Below are positions 28,332-35,237 of a stretch of 35,237 nt of DNA, piece by piece. How positions within the stretch are numbered: position 1 is the stretch's first letter; each line of letters opens with the position of its first letter. Origin of the DNA: Nioella nitratireducens (lineage in GTDB: Bacteria > Pseudomonadota > Alphaproteobacteria > Rhodobacterales > Rhodobacteraceae); NCBI RefSeq assembly GCF_001879715.1, contig NZ_MNBW01000027.1:1-35237 (forward strand), written 5' to 3'. The notes under the pieces were generated by a model. The model was given only the letters and a program-made list of their open reading frames with translations, searched no databases and was not told the DNA's origin. The translations under genes and the position numbers were made by a program.

Positions 28332-30673
28332 CCGGTGCCCGCTTCACCGTTTCTGGTCAGGTTCAGGGCGTAGGCTTTCGCCCGACGGTCTGGCGGCTGG
28401 CGCATGAAATGGGCCTGACGGGCGATGTGAAAAACACCGGCGAAGGCGTAGTGATCCAGCTTTGGGGGGACCATGTCGCAACCTTTCCAGACAGGCTGCA
28501 CAGCGCACTGCCGCCGCTGGCGCGCATCGAACGGCTCGATGTCACACCCCTGACCGACCCAGCCCCTTGCGGATTTGAAATCACCGCATCGCAAGAGGGC
28601 GAGATGCGAGGCAATGTGACGCCAGATGCCGCAACCTGCGCCGATTGCCTGGAGGAAATCCGCAATCCGTTTGAGCGGCGCTATCGCTATCCGTTTGCCA
28701 ATTGCACCAATTGCGGGCCGCGCTTTTCGATTGTGCAGGCCGCTCCCTATGACCGCGCTAAAACAACCATGGCGCCGTTTGATTTCTGTCCACCTTGCGA
28801 GGCGGAATATTCCAACCCGGTCGACCGCCGCTTTCACGCGCAGCCGGTGGCCTGTGGCCGGTGCGGACCGAACATCTGGATCGAGAAACTTGGCAAGGGC
28901 GCGGTGAATCTCGAAGCGTTTTCAATGCTGGATGACGTGGATGCCACCGGCGGGATGATCATGAATGGTCACATCGTCGCAATCCGGGGTCTGGGCGGTG
29001 TGCATCTAGCTTGTGACGCCACCAACGCCGCGGCCGTGGCCGAATTGCGCAGGCGCAAATCGCGCACGGGCAAGGCCTTTGCCCTGATGGCCCGCGATCT
29101 GGATGTGGTGCGCGCGTATTGCGAGGTGTCGAAGATCGAGGCCGATCTTCTGTCGAGCCCGCAAGCACCTATCGTTCTGCTGAAGGCCAAGCCCAACGGT
29201 CTGCCAAGCGAGATCGCGCCGGGTCTGGATCGTCTTGGCGTAATGCTGCCCTATACGCCGTTCTATCACATGATCCTGCGGCGCATCGGGCGCCCGGTGA
29301 TCATGACCAGCGGCAATCCTTCGGGTCAGCCGCAATGCATCGACAATCAGGAAACCCGCGACCGTCTTGCCGATATCGCAGATTTCGCCTGTCTTCATAA
29401 CCGCGACATCGCCAACCGGATCGATGACAGTGTTGTGCGCGTCGATCTGGGCCGTCCGCGCGTGCTGCGCCGGGCGCGTGGATATGCGCCGCAGGGGCTT
29501 GAACTGCCAGCCGGGTTTTCCGACGCGCTTGAGGTTCTGGCGCTCGGTGCGGAACAGAAGAACACATTCTGCCTCGTCAAGGACGCCCGCGCCATCATGT
29601 CCCAGCACATGGGCGATCTGGAGGATGTGGCCACAAACGCGGATGTGACGCGCAATCTGGGTCTATACGAAAACCTCTTTGATCATGCTCCAGATATAAT
29701 CGCTGTCGATCAGCATCCGCAATACCTGTCCACGCAGCGCGGGTTCCAGATGGCAGGCGACCGGCCTGTGATCCAGGTACAGCATCACCACGCGCATATC
29801 GCCGCGTGCCTGGTCGAGAACAACCGGCCCCTGAGCGCAGAACACGTGCTAGGCATCGCGCTGGACGGCACAGGCCTGGGGGATGACGGCACGATCTGGG
29901 GCGGTGAATTCCTGATCTGCGACTACCACGGGTATCGCCGGGTCGGCTGTCTGAAACCAGTTGCACTGCCCGGCGGTGTGGCCGCCGTGCGTGAGCCATG
30001 GCGCAATGCCTATGCGCATCTGATGGCCGAGATGGGCTGGGGCGAGTTTGCAATCAACTTTCCCGATCTGGAGGTCTTCAGCCGTATGCGGGACCTGCCT
30101 CGCGACACTTTGGATGCGATGATCAAGTCTGGAACGAATTCGCCCTTGGCGTCGTCCTGTGGCCGGCTGTTCGATGCCGCTGCCGCGATTGCAGGCATCG
30201 CTTGGGACCGGCAGAATTACGAGGGCGAAGCCGCGATCCTGTTCGAGGCCGCCCTTGATCCTGACGCGCTGAACGAGCCAGATGATCTGGCCTATCCGTT
30301 TTCAATACCGCTGATGGGCGGCAAGGGCATGCCCTATATCGAGCCGCTGGCCGTCTGGCGCGCCATGCTGGGCGATCTGGTTCTGCAGACACCCATTGGC
30401 ACGATTTCGGCAAGGTTTCACCGGGGATTGGCCCGCGCCATTGTCGAAATGGCGGTGCGGCTGACCAAAGACACGGCCATCGACACCGTCGCCCTGTCGG
30501 GTGGCTGTTTTCAAAACGCGACGCTGTTCGCGCTGGTTCATCAAGGCTTGGAAGGAGCAGAGCTGACGGTTCTGAGCCATTCCGACTATCCGGCGAATGA
30601 CGGCGGTATTTCACTGGGGCAAGCCGTGATTGCCCTGGCAAACACACAAGGGGAGGACGCAAAATGTGCCTAG
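28328..30673 (+). CDS. hypF: carbamoyltransferase HypF
   Basis: This 781-residue enzyme supplies the cyanide ligands of the NiFe site by making carbamoyl-AMP from carbamoyl phosphate and passing the carbamoyl group to HypE. Domains in order: acylphosphatase (SGQVQGVGFRPTVWRLA), two zinc-finger Cys sets (CADCLEEI/NCTNCGPRFS and CPPCEAEY/ACGRCGPN), a YrdC-like domain (VAIRGLGGVHLACDATN, KSRTGKAFALMARD, MTSGNPSGQP), and a Kae1-like C-terminal domain (VQHHHAHIAACLVE, GIALDGTGLGDDGTIWGGEFL, LSGGCFQN). Length is normal. ATG 28328 overlaps the NHL stop, and its end overlaps hypC by 10 bases. Confidence 0.95.
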   Translation: MTGARFTVSGQVQGVGFRPTVWRLAHEMGLTGDVKNTGEGVVIQLWGDHVATFPDRLHSALPPLARIERLDVTPLTDPAPCGFEITASQEGEMRGNVTPDAATCADCLEEIRNPFERRYRYPFANCTNCGPRFSIVQAAPYDRAKTTMAPFDFCPPCEAEYSNPVDRRFHAQPVACGRCGPNIWIEKLGKGAVNLEAFSMLDDVDATGGMIMNGHIVAIRGLGGVHLACDATNAAAVAELRRRKSRTGKAFALMARDLDVVRAYCEVSKIEADLLSSPQAPIVLLKAKPNGLPSEIAPGLDRLGVMLPYTPFYHMILRRIGRPVIMTSGNPSGQPQCIDNQETRDRLADIADFACLHNRDIANRIDDSVVRVDLGRPRVLRRARGYAPQGLELPAGFSDALEVLALGAEQKNTFCLVKDARAIMSQHMGDLEDVATNADVTRNLGLYENLFDHAPDIIAVDQHPQYLSTQRGFQMAGDRPVIQVQHHHAHIAACLVENNRPLSAEHVLGIALDGTGLGDDGTIWGGEFLICDYHGYRRVGCLKPVALPGGVAAVREPWRNAYAHLMAEMGWGEFAINFPDLEVFSRMRDLPRDTLDAMIKSGTNSPLASSCGRLFDAAAAIAGIAWDRQNYEGEAAILFEAALDPDALNEPDDLAYPFSIPLMGGKGMPYIEPLAVWRAMLGDLVLQTPIGTISARFHRGLARAIVEMAVRLTKDTAIDTVALSGGCFQNATLFALVHQGLEGAELTVLSHSDYPANDGGISLGQAVIALANTQGEDAKCA

Positions 30674-30957
30674 GAATTCCAGGACAAATTACCGAGATCT
30701 CGGATGCGACCCGCAAGCTCGCCATGGTCGACATCTCGGGCGTGAAACGTGAGGTCAACGTGGCCTGCATCGCGGGTGATGACCCGTTGGAGGACTTGAT
30801 TGGCACGTGGACCTTGATCCATGTCGGTTTTGCCATGAGCAAGATCAACGAAAAGGAAGCGGCCCTGACACTGGAGGTCCTGCGCGAACTTGGCGAAGCG
30901 CAGGAAGAGATAGAGGCGATGCGGGCCAGTGCGGCCATGCTGTCGGAAGCGTCATGA
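30664..30957 (+). CDS. hypC: hydrogenase assembly chaperone HypC
   Basis: This 97-residue chaperone starts MCLGIPGQI; after Met removal Cys2 carries the Fe(CN)2CO unit together with HypD and delivers it to the large subunit. The family core KLAMVDISGVKREVNVACI and WTLIHVGFAMSKINEKEA is intact. The C-terminal tail (LGEAQEEIEAMRASAAMLSEAS) is somewhat longer than in many relatives. It overlaps hypF by 10 bases and hypD by 4 bases, consistent with stoichiometric co-production of HypC and HypD. Confidence 0.95.
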   Translation: MCLGIPGQITEISDATRKLAMVDISGVKREVNVACIAGDDPLEDLIGTWTLIHVGFAMSKINEKEAALTLEVLRELGEAQEEIEAMRASAAMLSEAS

Positions 30958-32093
30958 AATACGCTGATGAATTCCGCGATCCGGTGGCCGCCAAAGGCGT
31001 GCTGGCTGCCATCGAACGCGTGACCAACGAGATCGGAGCGACCAAGGAAAAGCCGGTTCATATCATGGAGATTTGCGGCGGGCATACGCACGCGATCTTT
31101 CGCTATGGTCTGGACAAGCTGACCCCGCCGGGGCTGGAGTTCATTCACGGCCCCGGCTGCCCGGTTTGCGTCCTTCCGATGAGCCGCGTGGATGAATGCG
31201 TACAGATCGCCGAAGATCCGAATGTGATCTTTACAACCTTTGGCGATGCGATGCGCGTGCCGGGCACCAAGAAATCCCTCATGCAGGCCAAAGCCGACGG
31301 CGCCGATATCCGCATGGTCTATTCGCCGCTGGACGCGTTGGAACTGGCGCGCCGCAACCCCGACCGCGAGGTGGTGTTCTTTGGCCTTGGGTTCGAGACG
31401 ACCACGCCTTCGACGGCCCTGTCGATCCTTCAGGCCGATACCGATGGGCTGACGAATTTCACTATCTTCTGCAACCACATCACCGTGCCGCCGCCGATCA
31501 AGGCGTTGCTGGATGACCCTTATATGGTCTTGGATGGTTTCGTGGGCCCGGGCCATGTGTCGATGGTGATCGGCACCGAACCTTACCAGTTCATCGCGCG
31601 CGACTATGGCAAACCCATCGTGGTGGCGGGGTTTGAACCGCTTGATCTGTTGCAATCGGTGCTGATGGTGCTGGAACAAATCCGCGATGGCCGTGCCGAG
31701 GTGGAAAACCAATATGCGCGGATCGTGCCCAACGAGGGCAACCCGGTATCCATCGCCGCCTGCGAGCAGGTCTATGAGCCGCGCCCAACCTTTGAATGGC
31801 GCGGTCTGGGTGAGATTGATGAAAGCGGATTGCGCATTCGCGACCGGTACAAGGCATACGATGCCGAGGTGAAATTCAACATCGGCTACGGCCGCAACAC
31901 ATCGTTCACAGAAGAACAGGAAGGTTGCGCCTGCGGCGACGTCATGACCGGGCGGATCAAGCCCCACGCGTGTCCGCAATTCGGCAAGGGCTGCACGCCC
32001 GAGATGCCGCTGGGGGCCCTGATGGTCAGCTCGGAAGGGGCCTGCGCGGCCTATTACCAATATGGCGGCCTTGATCTGGAGCCGGTAGAATGA
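30954..32093 (+). CDS. hypD: hydrogenase maturation factor HypD
   Basis: This 379-residue Fe-S protein is the scaffold on which the Fe(CN)2CO group is assembled with HypC and HypE. Conserved motifs: MEICGGHTHAIFRYGL, HGPGCPVCVLP, FFGLGFETTTPSTAL, FTIFCNHITVPP, GFVGPGHVSMVIG and the C-terminal cluster cysteines (GCACGDVMTG, PHACPQFGKGCTPEMPLGALMVSSEG). ATG at 30954 (MKYADEFRDP) is the normal family start and overlaps the hypC stop. No residue appears missing. Confidence 0.95.
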   Translation: MKYADEFRDPVAAKGVLAAIERVTNEIGATKEKPVHIMEICGGHTHAIFRYGLDKLTPPGLEFIHGPGCPVCVLPMSRVDECVQIAEDPNVIFTTFGDAMRVPGTKKSLMQAKADGADIRMVYSPLDALELARRNPDREVVFFGLGFETTTPSTALSILQADTDGLTNFTIFCNHITVPPPIKALLDDPYMVLDGFVGPGHVSMVIGTEPYQFIARDYGKPIVVAGFEPLDLLQSVLMVLEQIRDGRAEVENQYARIVPNEGNPVSIAACEQVYEPRPTFEWRGLGEIDESGLRIRDRYKAYDAEVKFNIGYGRNTSFTEEQEGCACGDVMTGRIKPHACPQFGKGCTPEMPLGALMVSSEGACAAYYQYGGLDLEPVE

Positions 32094-33136
32094 ACGCGAT
32101 GGACCGCCAGCCCAGACGCGTCGTTGCCGACAAGGTGACGATGGCCCATGGCGGGGGCGGCAAGGCGATGCGCGACCTGATCGAGGATGTGTTCACATCG
32201 GTCTTCTGTCCGCCCGGCATGGAAGATCAAGCGCGGCTGATGGATGATGCGCTCACCGTACCCGGAGCGCGGCTGGCCTTTACGACGGACGGGTTCGTGG
32301 TGTCCCCGATGGAATTTCCCGGTGGCGATATCGGTAAGATCGCTGTCTGCGGCACTGTGAACGATCTGGCTGTTGGCGGGGCGAAACCGCTGTGGCTGTC
32401 AGCGGCCTTTGTCATCGAAGAAGGTGTCGAGATTTCGACGCTGCGCCGGATCGCGGCGTCGATGCAAAATGCCGCCGATGATGCGGGCGTTGCCATTGTG
32501 ACGGGTGACACAAAGGTCGTCGGCAAAGGATCAGGCGATGGAGTTTTTATCACCACATCCGGCATCGGCGTGATCGCGCCGGGCCGCGACCTGTTGGCCG
32601 AAACCGTGCAGCCCGGTGATGTTGCCATCGTCAACGGCGTGCTTGGTGATCACGGTGCGGCCATCCTTGCCGCGCGCGGCGATATGGCGCTGAGCACCGA
32701 AATCCCGTCGGACTGCCAACCGCTCAATCATCTGATGGAGGCAATATTGTCTGCTGCCCCCGGCACGCGGGTTGCAAGAGATGCGACACGCGGCGGGCTG
32801 GCCTCGGCCCTGAATGAAATCGCCGATGCTGCCGGTGTCGGCGTTGAAATCGGCGAAGACGTTCTGCCTTTGCGCACCGAAGTCAAAGGCGTTTGCGAGA
32901 TTTTGGGGCTGGATCCACTCTATCTGGCCAATGAAGGTACATTGGTGATCTTCGTTCCCGAGGATCAGGCCGACGCGGCGTTGTCCGCGATGCACGCCAC
33001 CGATGCGGGCCGCGAGGCCGTGATCATCGGCAAGGCCACCACCCAGCATCCCCGAACGGTGGTGATGAAAACTGTCTTTGGCGGTCTGCGCATTGTCGAC
33101 ATGCTGGTCGGTGAACAACTTCCGAGGATTTGCTAA
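32090..33136 (+). CDS. hypE: hydrogenase maturation factor HypE
   Basis: This 348-residue enzyme dehydrates the thiocarbamate formed on its own C-terminal cysteine to thiocyanate, the CN donor. It has the AIR-synthase-like fold with MAHGGGGKAMRDLI, FTTDGFVVSPMEFPGGDIG, CGTVNDLAVGGAKPLWLS, VTGDTKVVGKGSGDGVFI and RDATRGGLASALNEIA. It ends QLPRIC, the required C-terminal Pro-Arg-Ile-Cys. It overlaps hypD by four bases, and the stop overlaps the nickel-permease-like gene (TAATG). Confidence 0.96.
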   Translation: MNAMDRQPRRVVADKVTMAHGGGGKAMRDLIEDVFTSVFCPPGMEDQARLMDDALTVPGARLAFTTDGFVVSPMEFPGGDIGKIAVCGTVNDLAVGGAKPLWLSAAFVIEEGVEISTLRRIAASMQNAADDAGVAIVTGDTKVVGKGSGDGVFITTSGIGVIAPGRDLLAETVQPGDVAIVNGVLGDHGAAILAARGDMALSTEIPSDCQPLNHLMEAILSAAPGTRVARDATRGGLASALNEIADAAGVGVEIGEDVLPLRTEVKGVCEILGLDPLYLANEGTLVIFVPEDQADAALSAMHATDAGREAVIIGKATTQHPRTVVMKTVFGGLRIVDMLVGEQLPRIC

Positions 33137-33888
33137 TGGCCTTACTGGAAAATCTTACATTTCTTGATGCGTCGTCATCGTCTGGGTTCCTGGTTTTGGG
33201 TCTTCTGTTTGGCATGGTTCACGCCCTCGAAGCAGATCATTTGGCTGCGATCATTACGCTTAGCAGGGGCGGAAAAAACAAGCTCCTGCTGCGAGGCGCC
33301 GTCTGGGGCCTGGGTCACACGGCGACGTTGCTGATCATGTCCATTGGCGTGATTGTGTTCAGCCTCGTTCTCAATGAGCAGCGCGCGGCAACGTTCGAAT
33401 TTGCTGTTGGCGTCATGCTGGTTTTTCTCGGAGCACAGGTCGTGCACAGGTTTCGCAAGGACAGGCTGCACTATCACGTCCATCAACATGAGGGACAGGG
33501 GTATCACATGCACGTGCACAGTCACGCGTCCGATGTGGCCGACCATTCCAAAAGCTCGCATGCCCACGTACACGCCGAGCGATTTCCCCTGAAAGCCTTT
33601 TTCATTGGTCTGCTGCACGGCGCGGCCGGATCGTCCGGGCTCATCGTGCTGGCGGTCTCCAAAACTGGCGACCCCTGGCTGGCTGTCGGATATGTCGGTC
33701 TGGTCGGCCTTGGGTCCGTTCTTGGCATGGCGGCCATGTCCGTTGTTGTCGGTTGGCCGGTGCTCCAGGCGCCGAAAATCGCAAAAGGCCTTCATACCGC
33801 CGTGCAGATGTCCATTGCTGCGGTCGTTGTCGCCATCGGCCTGTCAATCATGTGGGAAACCGGACCAGTGGCCTGGGGGACTGGTTGA
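33136..33888 (+). CDS. nickel permease-like membrane protein (NicO/NiCoT-related)
   Basis: This 250-residue integral membrane protein has about six helices. The first carries FGMVHALEADHLAAIITLSRG, matching the H-x4-D-H-type metal-selectivity motif of NiCoT/NicO transporters but with Glu-Ala in place of Asp-Ala. A central cytoplasmic loop is extremely His-rich (HYHVHQHEGQGYHMHVHSH, then SSHAHVHAE). A later helix has FFIGLLHGAAGSSGLIVLAVSK. It is placed between hypE and hypA-hypB, so it most likely imports nickel for the hydrogenase; relatives can also export nickel or cobalt. Its start overlaps the hypE stop and its stop overlaps the hypA start. Confidence 0.82.
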   Translation: MALLENLTFLDASSSSGFLVLGLLFGMVHALEADHLAAIITLSRGGKNKLLLRGAVWGLGHTATLLIMSIGVIVFSLVLNEQRAATFEFAVGVMLVFLGAQVVHRFRKDRLHYHVHQHEGQGYHMHVHSHASDVADHSKSSHAHVHAERFPLKAFFIGLLHGAAGSSGLIVLAVSKTGDPWLAVGYVGLVGLGSVLGMAAMSVVVGWPVLQAPKIAKGLHTAVQMSIAAVVVAIGLSIMWETGPVAWGTG

Positions 33889-34130
33889 TGCACGAGCTTG
33901 GACTGGCCCGCAGCATTGCGGGTATCGCAGAAGAAAACGCCAAAGGGCGAAGGCTCAAGGAAGTCCGCGTGGCGATCGGCCCACAGGCCTGTGTGGAACG
34001 CGGCGCACTGACCTTTTGCTGGGATCTGGTGACCGAAAGTACCGCTATTTCCGGGGTGTCCTTGGGATTTATCGATGCGGACAACGACACATTCGTCGTA
34101 CGCGAAATAGAATTTATGGAGGAAGCATAA
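33888..34130 (+). CDS. hypA: HypA, nickel chaperone lacking the zinc-ribbon
   Basis: This 80-residue protein has the HypA start MHELGLARSIAGIAEENA (nickel-binding M-H-E) and the following core (VRVAIGPQACVERGALTFCWDLVTE). Normal HypA is about 113 residues and carries a C-x2-C-x13-C-x2-C zinc-ribbon before the C-terminal strand. Here SLGFIDADND runs directly into the last strand TFVVREIEFMEE, so the complete zinc loop has been cleanly removed in frame. There is no frameshift or stop. Nickel binding at the N-terminus could persist, but zinc-dependent stability and pH sensing cannot. It overlaps both neighbours by one base and should work with HypB. Confidence 0.88.
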   Translation: MHELGLARSIAGIAEENAKGRRLKEVRVAIGPQACVERGALTFCWDLVTESTAISGVSLGFIDADNDTFVVREIEFMEEA

Positions 34131-34960
34131 TGTGTGGAGTATGCGGCTGCGCCGACCCTGCAAACGAGGTTTCGATGACCGATTCTCAAACCGGCGTCAA
34201 AGTCCTGTTGCGGGACGATCATGCGCATGACCACGGACATGATCATGATCACGCGCATTCTCATGACGACCATCACCACGGTCATGATGAGCCGCATGTC
34301 CATGGCCCGGGCGGCGAGATCATTTCCCTGGAAACTGCAATTCTCGGCAAAAACAACGAAATCGCGACCCGCAACCGCGGCTGGTTCGAAGGGCGCGGCG
34401 TCATCGCCCTGAATATCGTCTCCTCGCCCGGATCCGGTAAGACTACGCTGCTTGAAGAGACGATCAAGCGCATGAAGGACAAAGCCGATATCGCGGTCAT
34501 CGAAGGTGATCAGATGACGTCGAATGACGCCGATCGTATCCGCGATGCAGGCGCCCGTGCCGTCCAGATCAACACCGGTGCCGGGTGCCATCTCGAAGCG
34601 GATATGATTGCCTTCGCCGTACAATCTTTGGATCCCCAAACCGGGTCAATCCTGATGATCGAGAATGTGGGAAATCTGGTGTGTCCGGCCATGTTCGATC
34701 TGGGCGAAAAGATGAAAATCGCTGTGATTTCAACGACGGAAGGCGAAGACAAGCCGACCAAATACCCACATATGTTCCGCGCCGTGGAATGGGTCGTCAT
34801 CAACAAAATGGATCTGGCTCCGCATGTGGATTTCGATGAAGAAGCCTGTCGGCAAAACATATTGGAGGTCAATCCGGGAGTGAAAATCTTCTGCCTGTCG
34901 GCCCGAACGGGGGATGGCATGGATGCATGGTGTTCGAGCCTGGCCGAATTGAAAGCCTGA
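34130..34960 (+). CDS. hypB: hydrogenase nickel-insertion GTPase HypB
   Basis: This 276-residue SIMIBI GTPase inserts nickel with HypA. The N-terminus has MCGVCGC (CxxCGC nickel site) and a long His/Asp-rich stretch of about 16 His residues (HAHDHGHDHDHAHSHDDHHH and HVHG) that can store nickel. The G domain has P-loop SSPGSGKTTLLEE, switch EGDQMTSNDADRIRDAG, metal-site TGAGCHLEADM, ENVGNLVCPAMFDLGE, STTEGEDKPTKYP and NKMDLAPH. Length is typical for the His-rich type. The start overlaps the hypA stop (TAATG). It is the last gene of the cluster. Confidence 0.95.
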   Translation: MCGVCGCADPANEVSMTDSQTGVKVLLRDDHAHDHGHDHDHAHSHDDHHHGHDEPHVHGPGGEIISLETAILGKNNEIATRNRGWFEGRGVIALNIVSSPGSGKTTLLEETIKRMKDKADIAVIEGDQMTSNDADRIRDAGARAVQINTGAGCHLEADMIAFAVQSLDPQTGSILMIENVGNLVCPAMFDLGEKMKIAVISTTEGEDKPTKYPHMFRAVEWVVINKMDLAPHVDFDEEACRQNILEVNPGVKIFCLSARTGDGMDAWCSSLAELKA

Positions 34961-34966
34961 AATTGA

Positions 34967-35047
34967 ACGGATTGGTGAGTTACCTCTCCTGTCAAGTCAC
35001 TGCTGTGAGACCCTCATCCATATCGTGAGTGCAGCGCACCAATCCGT
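34967..35047. repeat. long-range 11-bp inverted repeat after hypB
   Basis: ACGGATTGGTG (34967-34977) and CACCAATCCGT (35037-35047) are perfectly complementary, 59 bases apart, followed by GTAAAAAAAAG. It begins 7 bases after the hypB stop. It could be a large-loop terminator, the ends of a tiny non-autonomous element, or a recombination scar next to the transposase remnant. Confidence 0.45.
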
Positions 35048-35124
35048 GTAAAAAAAAGATCACCACCCAGCCGCAGATGGACTATCGAATTGCGACCCCT
35101 CCACCTGCCGGATTATTTGCGTGC

Positions 35125-35237
35125 CTAGATGTGGAACGTCAACAGGTTGTTCCGATCCAGTCCTAATCGGCTGATTGGTGGTTTTGACTTTAGCGCCGAG
35201 TGCGGACGGTGCCAATTGTAGAGATGCGTCCATACGG
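35125..35237 (-). CDS. IS481-type transposase, C-terminal end (cut by the window)
   Basis: Reading the minus strand from the window edge gives about 37 codons ending at a TAG (35125-35127). The frame includes HLYNWHRPHSALKSKPPIS, the C-terminal end of the integrase-core transposases of the IS481/IS3 type, followed by RLGLDRNNLLTF. Only this end is visible, so completeness of the element is unknown. It marks the right boundary of the hydrogenase cluster as mobile DNA. Confidence 0.75.
   Translation of the reverse strand, partial: VWTHLYNWHRPHSALKSKPPISRLGLDRNNLLTFHI

Noticed and set aside
33605-34129. A 451-residue reading frame running into hypB
   Set aside because: The first 175 codons are an out-of-frame shadow of the nickel-permease and hypA genes. 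HypB starts at 34130 with MCGVCGC.
33888-34130. Short HypA explained by a frameshift
   Set aside because: The frame continues cleanly into the normal C-terminal strand REIEF and stops at the expected place overlapping hypB, so it is an in-frame loss and not a frameshift.

Overview
The window looks like accessory DNA of a marine-type alphaproteobacterium, most likely a Rhodobacteraceae/Roseobacter relative. The base composition is high in GC, genes are packed with 1-4 base stop/start overlaps, and the DUF3768/ArdC-like/ParB-like gene set is typical of plasmids and integrated elements in that group. No rRNA or tRNA gene and no CRISPR array is seen. The left edge is cut by a Tn3-type transposon end and the right edge by a transposase of IS481 type, so the segment is bounded by mobile DNA. 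Plasmid or genomic island cannot be decided from the window.

Layout. (1) 1-9.6 kb is a redox and metal module. An OmpR-type response regulator, truncated by the 38-bp terminal repeat of a Tn3-family element, is divergent from a run of + strand genes: a PepSY protein, a ferric-reductase-like haem/FAD/NAD membrane protein, a second PepSY protein, a DUF2271 periplasmic protein, a PepSY-TM/flavodoxin/FNR fusion, an ApbE flavinyltransferase, a P1B-like ATPase with a CPL motif, and a VIT/CCC1-type transporter. A near-identical 17-18 bp box occurs three times in front of the regulator and both PepSY genes and is a likely operator. (2) 9.6-16.9 kb is a plasmid/island cargo module: small hypotheticals, an ArdC-like antirestriction protein, a DUF3768 protein, a 660-residue ParB-like protein, two uncharacterised proteins, and a PrlF-YhaV toxin-antitoxin pair with a palindrome inside its promoter. 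(3) 16.9-18.6 kb is a gene-poor stretch with an intact 1050-bp IS5-family element (16-bp inverted repeats, perfect 9-bp target duplication).

(4) 18.6-35.0 kb is the centrepiece: a complete cluster for a group 1h (formerly group 5, actinobacterial-type, high-affinity) [NiFe]-hydrogenase. In order it holds an NtrC/HupR-type regulator, a small zinc-ribbon protein, the small and large hydrogenase subunits, two paralogous four-cysteine proteins, a maturation endopeptidase, a conserved 106-residue protein, a TPR protein, two tiny membrane proteins, a NifU-Rieske fusion (HhyE-like), an NHL beta-propeller, hypF-hypC-hypD-hypE, a nickel-permease-like protein, hypA and hypB. The inferred picture is H2 oxidation by a cytoplasm-facing enzyme without Tat signal or cytochrome b subunit. 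Electrons would leave through small Fe-S proteins (four-Cys proteins, NifU-Rieske) towards the membrane, where the two small hydrophobic proteins may provide docking.

Most notable oddities: HypA lacks its whole zinc-ribbon while an orphan zinc-ribbon protein is encoded at the other end of the cluster; the regulator has GAFPGA instead of GAFTGA and a degenerate receiver; the tandem four-Cys proteins have a HiPIP-like cysteine pattern; a shared sequence box precedes both hhyS and the TPR gene; and an IS has landed about 40 bp upstream of the hydrogenase regulator.
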